From: JACDAN01 sp035535195
Lineage (GTDB): Bacteria; Actinomycetota; Thermoleophilia; Gaiellales; Gaiellaceae
Assembly (NCBI GenBank): GCA_035535195.1
Contig: DATLQK010000032.1
Span: 1-54,457, forward strand
Length of the DNA stretch: 54,457 nucleotides
Reading direction: 5' to 3'
The notes beneath the pieces were generated by a model. That model was given only the letters and a program-made list of their open reading frames with translations, did not search any database and was not told where the DNA came from. Positions 49,759-54,457 of this stretch are shown in pieces. Numbering within the stretch: position 1 is the first letter of the stretch; every line of letters starts with the position of its first letter. The translations under genes were made by a program, and so were the position numbers.

Positions 49759-50575
49759 CTCCGTCGAGGCCGCGGCCTCGGCCCTGCGCGACGGTTCGGT
49801 GGCCCTCGCCGGAGGCACCGAGCTCGTCCCGCTGATCCGCGAGGGGATCGTGGCGCCGTCGGCGCTCGTGCAGATCGACCGGGTCGTCCCGAAGGGGATC
49901 GGGGACGGCTGGATCGGCGCCGGCACGACGCTCGGTGAGCTGGAGGCTGACCCGCAGATCCCGGCGGTGCTCCGGGAGGCGTGCTCGCTGGCGGCCTCGC
50001 CGCAGCTCCGGGCGATGGGAACCGTCGCCGGGAACCTGCTCCAGGCGACCCGCTGCTGGTACTGGCGGCTGAAGTTCCCGTGCCGGCTCCACGGCGGCGA
50101 CCGCTGCTTCGCGAAGGAGGGCGTCCACCGGGAGCACGCGATCTTCGCCAACGACTTCTGCGCCTCCGCGCACCCGTCGGACCCCGCAGCCGCGCTGCTC
50201 GCGCTGCGGGCGACGCTCAAGACCGACCTGCGCGAGCTCCCGCTCTTCGAGCTCTACCGGCTCCCGACGCAGGACGACCGCGCGACGACGACGCTCGGCG
50301 ACGGCGAGCTGATCCTGGAGCTCACCCACGAGCAGCCGGTCGCCTCCACCTACCTGAAAGCGATGGACCGCCAGCGCTACGCGTTCGCGATCGTCGGAGT
50401 CGCTGCGGCGCGTTACGACGACGGCGAGCGGGTCGTGCTGGCGGGCGTCGCGCCGGTTCCGTGGGTGCTCGAGGATCCATCCGAGCTCGACCGTGCCACG
50501 CCGCTCCCCGGCACCGCGTACAAGGTCGAGATCGCGAAGACGCTCGTGCGGCGAGCGCTCGAGGCCATTCGTTGA
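49739..50575 (+). CDS. Molybdenum hydroxylase FAD subunit with [4Fe-4S]-type Cys insert
   Basis: A 278-residue FAD-binding subunit from TTG 49739, overlapping the large subunit by 20 bases. FAD contacts are ALAGGTELVPLI and the Gly-rich RAMGTVAGNLLQATR. Unlike plain CoxM/XdhB subunits it carries C106, C115, C123 and C141 (in RCWYWRLKFPC, GDRCFAKEG and NDFCASAHPSD). This pattern is known from 4-hydroxybenzoyl-CoA reductase and PaoABC-type FAD subunits that hold an extra [4Fe-4S] cluster. This narrows the enzyme toward that branch. Its TGA overlaps the next TTG (TTGA). Confidence 0.92.
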   Translation: MELLRPDSVEAAASALRDGSVALAGGTELVPLIREGIVAPSALVQIDRVVPKGIGDGWIGAGTTLGELEADPQIPAVLREACSLAASPQLRAMGTVAGNLLQATRCWYWRLKFPCRLHGGDRCFAKEGVHREHAIFANDFCASAHPSDPAAALLALRATLKTDLRELPLFELYRLPTQDDRATTTLGDGELILELTHEQPVASTYLKAMDRQRYAFAIVGVAAARYDDGERVVLAGVAPVPWVLEDPSELDRATPLPGTAYKVEIAKTLVRRALEAIR

Positions 50576-51195
50576 AGCGGCTCGTGGCGCTGGCGAGCCT
50601 GGGGATCGTGCTCGCCGGCTGTGGCGGCAACCCGGCCCCGGTCCACAACGTCTCCTCGTGCGACGTGGACGTCGCCGATCCGGCCCGCGCGAAGGAGATC
50701 GTGCCGCTCGACCTCCGAAAGAAGTACACGATCGAGTTCCAGACGACGGAGGGCGACTTCACGGTCCAGCTCGACCCGAAAACCGCTCCGTGCAACGGCG
50801 ACTCGATGCTCCAGCTGGCCCGGGACGGGTTCTTCGACGGGATCCCGTTTCACCGGATCATCCCGGGTTACATCATCCAGGGCGGCCACTCGTTGAAGAC
50901 GCCGGACGGGGGCCCCGGCTACACGACGATCGACGAGCCCCTGCCCGAGACGCAGTACCTGAAGGGCGACGTCGCGATGGCGAAGGCAGCGGTCGAGCCG
51001 GTAGGCACCGGCGGAAGCGAGTTCTTCATCGTCACGGGCCGCGACATCGGCCTGCCGCCCGACTACGCGTTGCTCGGCAAGGTCGTCGATGGCATGGACG
51101 TCGTCGAGAAGATCGGCAAGCTCGGCAACGTGAAGACCGAGGCGCCGACGAAGCGAATCGTGATCAAGAAGACGGTCGCCTCCACGCCTCCGTAG
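50572..51195 (+). CDS. Cyclophilin-type peptidyl-prolyl isomerase lipoprotein
   Basis: A 207-residue exported prolyl isomerase. TTG 50572 gives KRLVALASLGIVLAGCGGN, a lipoprotein signal with lipobox LAGC. The cyclophilin domain has FFDGIPFHRIIPGYIIQGG with the catalytic Arg, VAMAKAAVEPVGTGGSEFFI, and DYALLGKVVDGMDVVEKIG. It probably folds secreted proteins at the membrane outer face. The TTGA overlap ties it to the molybdenum-hydroxylase operon although those enzymes are cytoplasmic; it may simply be an operon neighbour. Confidence 0.92.
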   Translation: MKRLVALASLGIVLAGCGGNPAPVHNVSSCDVDVADPARAKEIVPLDLRKKYTIEFQTTEGDFTVQLDPKTAPCNGDSMLQLARDGFFDGIPFHRIIPGYIIQGGHSLKTPDGGPGYTTIDEPLPETQYLKGDVAMAKAAVEPVGTGGSEFFIVTGRDIGLPPDYALLGKVVDGMDVVEKIGKLGNVKTEAPTKRIVIKKTVASTPP

Positions 51196-51212
51196 CACGC
51201 CACAATTCGGCC

Positions 51213-51737
51213 GTGATCGGAGCTGTCGTGCTCGCTGCGGGTGCCGGGTCGCGGTTTGGCGGTCCCAAGCAGCGCCTGTTCCTTCCGGCCGTCCTTACGG
51301 CGCTCGACGCGAGCTCCGTGGACGAGGTCGTCGTCGTGGCCGGGGCGCATCCGCTCGACGCCGACGCCCGGGTCGTCGACTGCCCGGCGTGGGAGCGCGG
51401 GCCCGGAGCGTCGCTCCGCTGCGGGCTCCGCGCGCTCCCGGAGCACGCCGAGGCTGCGGTCGTCGTCCTGGCCGACGGGCCCGACCTCGCCCCCGAAGCG
51501 GTCGACCGGGTGATCGAGGCGTGGCGTGGCGGAGTCGGCGATGTCGTCGCCGCCTCCTACGGCGGCGACCGCGGCCATCCAGTCGTCCTGGGCCGGCACG
51601 CGTGGAACCGGGTCCCCGACGAAGGCGCCAAGGCCTTCGAGCCCGTCCTGGTCGCCTGCGACGATCTCGGGCCTCCAGGCGACGTCGATTTTGCCGATGA
51701 GGTTCCCGGCAGGTTGGAACCGGAGGTCAACGAATGA
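51213..51737 (+). CDS. MocA/MobA-like nucleotidyltransferase (probable molybdenum cofactor cytidylyltransferase)
   Basis: A 174-residue NTP-transferase from GTG 51213. It has the signature VVLAAGAGSRFGGPKQ, EVVVVAGAHPL, RGPGASLRCGLRAL, the metal-binding VVVLADGPDLAPEAV and GDRGHPVVLGRHAW. MocA makes the cytosine dinucleotide cofactor used by bacterial xanthine-oxidase-family enzymes, and its place after the three hydroxylase subunits supports that role. It is shorter than typical MocA. A general nucleotidyltransferase role is the alternative. Confidence 0.82.
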   Translation: MIGAVVLAAGAGSRFGGPKQRLFLPAVLTALDASSVDEVVVVAGAHPLDADARVVDCPAWERGPGASLRCGLRALPEHAEAAVVVLADGPDLAPEAVDRVIEAWRGGVGDVVAASYGGDRGHPVVLGRHAWNRVPDEGAKAFEPVLVACDDLGPPGDVDFADEVPGRLEPEVNE

Positions 51738-52417
51738 ACGCCCTTGTGGAAGCGGTCGCACTCGAACAGCGGACGGACCCGTCGCCGCTTGCCCGCGCGC
51801 GGGTCCAGCGGCAGCTGACGCCGGAGCAGGCGTCGAAGCGCGCCGGGCTCACACTCGCCGAGGTCGAGTGGATCGAGGACGGCCGGCTCTACCGGTTCGG
51901 CTCGAGCGAGAAGGCGACGCTCGCGCTCCTTCTCTATGCGACCTCACTCGGGATCGGCCGCCGGGAGGCGCGCCGCCTCGCCGGGCTGCCCGTGATCGAG
52001 ACGTCACGGACGGCGCGAATCAAGGCTCTCGCGGCCGTGGGCGCAGTCGCGTTCGCCGTCCTCGTCGCTGTCGCGCTCCCGACGCTCCTCGACCGCTCAG
52101 GCTCGAGCCCGAGCGCCGCAACCGCCGGCCTGCCGGCGCCGTGGAAGATCTCCGTCGACGTCTACAACGGCAGTGGGGACATCCAGTACACGCGCCGCGT
52201 CGCCGACCGGATCGGCTCGATGGCGTACCAGATCAAGCACGTCGGCAAGGCACGCCGGTTCGACTACCCGGAAACCGCCGTCTACTTCCCGCCGGGCGGC
52301 GAGGGCATCGGCGAGCGCCTCGCGGACCAGCTCGGAGTTCCGGCACGGCCGCTCCCGGCCGGCAGGAACCCGCGCCGGCTGGTCGTGATCGTCGGGCCCG
52401 CCCGAGCGCTCGGCTAG
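51734..52417 (+). CDS. Membrane protein with cytoplasmic HTH and extracytoplasmic LytR_C domain
   Basis: A 227-residue protein. The N-terminal part looks like a RodZ-type HTH (VQRQLTPEQASKRAGLTLAE then VEWIEDGRLYRF). One membrane helix (ALAAVGAVAFAVLVAVALPT) follows at about residue 100, then an extracytoplasmic domain with DVYNGSGDIQYTRRVADRIG, the VxNG start typical of LytR C-terminal domains. This layout suggests a cell-envelope or shape factor. ATGA overlap with the MocA-like gene; CTAG stop overlap with the anti-sigma gene. Confidence 0.75.
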   Translation: MNALVEAVALEQRTDPSPLARARVQRQLTPEQASKRAGLTLAEVEWIEDGRLYRFGSSEKATLALLLYATSLGIGRREARRLAGLPVIETSRTARIKALAAVGAVAFAVLVAVALPTLLDRSGSSPSAATAGLPAPWKISVDVYNGSGDIQYTRRVADRIGSMAYQIKHVGKARRFDYPETAVYFPPGGEGIGERLADQLGVPARPLPAGRNPRRLVVIVGPARALG

Positions 52418-52653
52418 AGCGGCGTCCGCAACGCGGCGAGCCTGGCCTTCAGCTCGGGGGGCATCGGCTCCGCGACCGCGAGCCGGACGAACTGGCGGAA
52501 CTCTTCCTCGAAGCGATAGCGCTTCCGGCAGTAGGAGCATCCTCTGAGATGCTCCTCGGCCTCGACCCGCTCCTCCTCGGTGAGCACCCGATCGAGATAC
52601 GGCTGCATCATCTTCTCGCACTTCTCGCACGGGTCCCAGGCGAAGCCGCTCAT
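52414..52653 (-). CDS. Zinc-binding anti-sigma factor (RsrA-like, ZAS motif)
   Basis: A 79-residue redox-type anti-sigma factor. The ZAS motif is H35-x3-C39-x2-C42 in AEEHLRGCSYCRKRY. An additional C9-x2-C12 pair (DPCEKCEKMM) supplies the other zinc and redox thiols, as in RsrA, where disulfide stress frees the sigma factor. ATGA overlap with the sigma gene upstream makes 1:1 production likely. Shorter than Streptomyces RsrA. Confidence 0.9.
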   Translation of the reverse strand: MSGFAWDPCEKCEKMMQPYLDRVLTEEERVEAEEHLRGCSYCRKRYRFEEEFRQFVRLAVAEPMPPELKARLAALRTPL

Positions 52654-53243
52654 CCGCCGCCCTCCACGGCCGTTTCCGCCAGCGAACGCTTGAGCATCCG
52701 GCGTCCACGATGAAGCCGGGACATGACGGTGCCGATCGGGATGTCCAGGATCTGGGCGGCGTCGCTGTAGGTGAAGTCGGCGAGGTCGACCAGCAGCACC
52801 ACGTCGCGGAAGTCGTGAGGGAGGTCGGCGAGTGCGGTGACCGCCTCGTTCTGCGACAACCGCTCGACCACCTTCCGCTCGTCGGGCGTCCCGTCCCCGG
52901 TCGACTCCTCGAGCCGGTTGTAGAGGAAGTAGTCGTTCTCCTCGAGCGGCTGCGTATCAGGGGTGCGTTGGATCTTGCGGCCGCGGTCGATGTTCAGGTT
53001 GGTCAGGATCCGAAAGAGCCAGGCGCGGAGGTTCGTGCCGGGTTGGAACGAGCGCCAGGCGCGGAACGCGCGGGCGTACGTCTCCTGGACGAGGTCCTCC
53101 GCCTCCTCGCGCGAACCGGCCAGTCGTCTGGCCACCTGGTACACCTGATCCGACAGCTCCAGAGCCTCCTCTTCGAACCGCACGCGATCCCGCGCGTCGG
53201 TTGCCAGCTGCCGAGGTGAGCTGTCGGGGGTCGACTCGCCCAT
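52650..53243 (-). CDS. ECF sigma factor, SigR/SigH-type
   Basis: A 197-residue ECF sigma factor. Region 2: VYQVARRLAGSREEAEDLVQ, then ETYARAFRAWRSFQPGTNLR and AWLFRILTNLNIDRGRK. Region 4: LADLPHDFRDVVLLVDLADF then TYSDAAQILDIPIGTVMSRL. The partner anti-sigma gene follows with a 4-base overlap. The upstream region carries GGAAT-N18-GTT, the promoter recognised by Streptomyces SigR, so the operon is probably autoregulated and responds to thiol-oxidative stress. Confidence 0.93.
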   Translation of the reverse strand: MGESTPDSSPRQLATDARDRVRFEEEALELSDQVYQVARRLAGSREEAEDLVQETYARAFRAWRSFQPGTNLRAWLFRILTNLNIDRGRKIQRTPDTQPLEENDYFLYNRLEESTGDGTPDERKVVERLSQNEAVTALADLPHDFRDVVLLVDLADFTYSDAAQILDIPIGTVMSRLHRGRRMLKRSLAETAVEGGG

Positions 53244-53275
53244 TCGCTCGACCGTAGCAGCAGTACCGCTGTGGA

Positions 53276-53302
53276 CAACGACGTGTCGTCCGGAGGTATT
53301 CC
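53276..53302 (-). promoter_or_regulatory. SigR-type autoregulatory promoter (GGAAT-N18-GTTG)
   Basis: On the minus strand GGAAT (53302-53298), exactly 18 bases, then GTTG (53279-53276), about 33 bases before the sigma-factor ATG. This is the SigR/SigH consensus of actinobacteria and predicts positive feedback under disulfide stress. Confidence 0.8.
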
Positions 53303-53317
53303 GGGTAGACAGGCGGC

Positions 53318-53731
53318 ATGGAAGGCTATGACGTCATCTCGGTGGCGGACGACAAGAAGATCGGCACCGTCGTCCGCGAAGAAGGCGACTACGTCGTCTT
53401 CGAGCACGGAACGCTGCGGAAGCAGCACCACGCGATCCCGAGCACAACGATCGAGGTCAACGAGAGCGACCAGGAGGTCCGCACCACGCTCTCGAAGGAC
53501 CTGATCGAGTCGTCCCCCAAGATCGACGATGACGCTGGGATCGATCGCGAGGCACTCGGGCGCCACTACGGCACCGCCGACACCGCGGACGCCGCGGTCG
53601 CGGACAGGCTCGAGACCCGTGAGGGGCGGGCCGGCGAGCGCGCCGGCGGCATCCCGCCCGAATCGCCCGCAATGCTCGGCGAGCGCTACTCGAGCGCGGA
53701 CGACACGTCGGAAGAGGAACGGCTCAGCTGA
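53318..53731 (+). CDS. Small PRC-barrel-like/DUF2171-type protein
   Basis: A 137-residue acidic soluble protein. The first 60 residues are strand-rich: YDVISVADDKKIGTVVREEG, then DYVVFEHGTLRKQHHAIPST and TIEVNESDQEV, resembling PRC-barrel or DUF2171 stress proteins. The C-terminal half is low-complexity, acidic and Ala/Gly-rich. It is divergent from the SigR-like gene across a 74-base gap and could be part of its stress response, but no second GGAAT-N18-GTT facing it was seen. Overlaps the convergent HMA gene by eight bases. Confidence 0.65.
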   Translation: MEGYDVISVADDKKIGTVVREEGDYVVFEHGTLRKQHHAIPSTTIEVNESDQEVRTTLSKDLIESSPKIDDDAGIDREALGRHYGTADTADAAVADRLETREGRAGERAGGIPPESPAMLGERYSSADDTSEEERLS

Positions 53732-53954
53732 ACGGCTCGTCCGAGGTCCGCTGGCGGAAGCCGGCCCCGTCGAGCGTCGCGACCAGCGTGTCGCGGCTCG
53801 TGACGGTGTCGTCCCAATCCAGCGTGACCTGACCGGCCAGGTTCGCGGTCGCGAACTCGAGGCCTTCGTGGCCCCGGAGCGCGGCCGCGAGCCTGTTCAC
53901 GCAGCGCTCGCAACGGATCCCGGTCACCTCGAAGGTTTCGTGCTGAACGGCCAT
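53724..53954 (-). CDS. Heavy-metal-associated (HMA) domain protein
   Basis: A 76-residue ferredoxin-like metallochaperone. The metal motif is in EVTGIRCERCVNRLAAAL (CxxC), with GHEGLEFATANLAGQVTLDW and TLVATLDGAGF in the rest of the fold. It probably binds Cu(I) or a related soft metal. ATG 53954 overlaps the end of the glutamate-cysteine ligase gene by 31 bases. An upstream start at 53978 is possible. No metal ATPase is in the window. Confidence 0.82.
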   Translation of the reverse strand: MAVQHETFEVTGIRCERCVNRLAAALRGHEGLEFATANLAGQVTLDWDDTVTSRDTLVATLDGAGFRQRTSDEPFS

Positions 53955-54457
53955 GTCCGTTCCACGATATCTGCGCATGCAGCACGCGCATCGCCGCAGG
54001 CGAGCTGCCGGTCCGCTTCGCAGGTGGTCGCATCGAGCGCCGGCGGCTCGACCGGCAGTCGCTCAACGAGCTCCGGCACGCTCACGAGCCCGCCTACGTG
54101 GACCAGCTTCGCCTGAGGCCCGAACCGCGCCGCCGCCCAGCGGTTCTGCTGGTAGAGGCCGCGGTCTCCGGGCTCCGGCGCAGGATGCTCAAGCGCCCAG
54201 CCGCACAGGTCGCGCAGCAGCCGGATCAGGGCGGCACTCACCTCGAGCGCCGTCGGCTGGTCCGGCATCCGGATCTCGAGCGTGCCGAGCCGCGGGTGCG
54301 GACGCGCGTCCCACCAGATCCGCGTGTAGTCGGCGCTGACGCCGAGCTCGACGAGCCGGTCGACCCACGCCTCCCAGCCGGCGTAGGAGCCGAGCGCCGG
54401 CGGCGCGCCGGCGCGCGGAAGCTCGGCGAGCACCGGCGCGCGGTTCGACGCGAGCCC
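53924..54457 (-). CDS. Carboxylate-amine ligase, type-2 glutamate-cysteine ligase (YbdK/EgtA-like), 5' truncated by window edge
   Basis: C-terminal 177 or so residues of a GCS2-family ATP-dependent ligase. The frame is open to the window end, where ASNRAPVLAELPRAG corresponds to the conserved SNRS-like active-site region. YTRIWWDARPHPRLGTLEIR is the family signature with the Arg and Glu of the substrate site, followed by MPDQPTALEVSAAL and LYQQNRWAAARFG. It makes gamma-glutamyl-cysteine or an analogue, a precursor of mycothiol-like or ergothioneine thiols. This is a notable neighbour for the SigR thiol-stress system. Confidence 0.85.
   Translation of the reverse strand, partial: GLASNRAPVLAELPRAGAPPALGSYAGWEAWVDRLVELGVSADYTRIWWDARPHPRLGTLEIRMPDQPTALEVSAALIRLLRDLCGWALEHPAPEPGDRGLYQQNRWAAARFGPQAKLVHVGGLVSVPELVERLPVEPPALDATTCEADRQLACGDARAACADIVERTWPFSTKPSR

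Overview
The window is 54.5 kb of very high-GC, gene-dense bacterial chromosome. The gene content points to an actinobacterium: a PAC2-family protein, a SigR/RsrA-like sigma and anti-sigma pair with a GGAAT-N18-GTT promoter, MMPL and QacA-type transporters, an actinobacterial CtaA, a type-2 glutamate-cysteine ligase, frequent GTG and TTG starts, and probable leaderless promoters. The overall flavour (large SF2 helicase, TPR-rich regulators, family resemblances) suggests the deep-branching class Thermoleophilia (Gaiellales or Solirubrobacterales), but that is inference. Nearly all of it is housekeeping or accessory chromosome. I see no phage, IS element, CRISPR array or confident tRNA.

Layout. 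0-10 kb (+): partial AlkA-type glycosylase, TIM-barrel isomerase, proC, pgl, an ArsR-like regulator, then fatty-acid beta-oxidation (thiolase and FadJ-like multifunctional protein) and a DEAH helicase. 10-15.6 kb (-): a tightly overlapped operon selD, nadM-like, apgM-like, proline iminopeptidase, ctaA, PAC2. It is preceded by a structured leader and intrinsic terminator directly in front of selD. 15.7-16.9 kb: a decayed UbiB/ABC1 kinase pseudogene. 17.1-19.03 kb: an XRE-TPR regulator, a tiny downstream peptide gene with a perfect Shine-Dalgarno, and a divergently transcribed, strongly structured RNA whose promoter sits in repeated ACTTGAC boxes. 19.1-25 kb: TetR, QacA-type exporter, operator, MMPL transporter, acyl-CoA synthetase and SDR. 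26-33 kb: NAD synthetase, Nudix, uracil-DNA glycosylase, OsmC, cysteine-desulfurase-like enzyme, MscS channel. 33.4-38.7 kb: a glycine-rich membrane protein, a LysR-STAND-TPR fusion regulator and a secreted beta-propeller. 38.7-45.9 kb: SIS protein, thioesterase, M16 peptidase, cysteine synthase, TPR protein, acetyl-CoA synthetase, M24 peptidase. 45.9-52.4 kb: amidohydrolase plus a three-subunit molybdenum hydroxylase, a cyclophilin lipoprotein, a MocA-like protein and an HTH-LytR_C membrane protein. 52.4-54.5 kb: RsrA/SigR pair, a small stress-type protein, an HMA metallochaperone and a partial glutamate-cysteine ligase.

The best candidate for an undescribed system is the 17.1-19.03 kb locus. 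It combines an RRNPP-like regulator (HTH plus TPR), an adjacent putative secreted signal peptide and a regulated structured RNA. Other points of interest are recurrent CTG start codons at stop/start overlaps, a dispersed GGGACC-W-GGTCCC palindrome that is also found inside the fadJ-like coding sequence, a possible attenuator in front of selD, and the LysR-STAND fusion.
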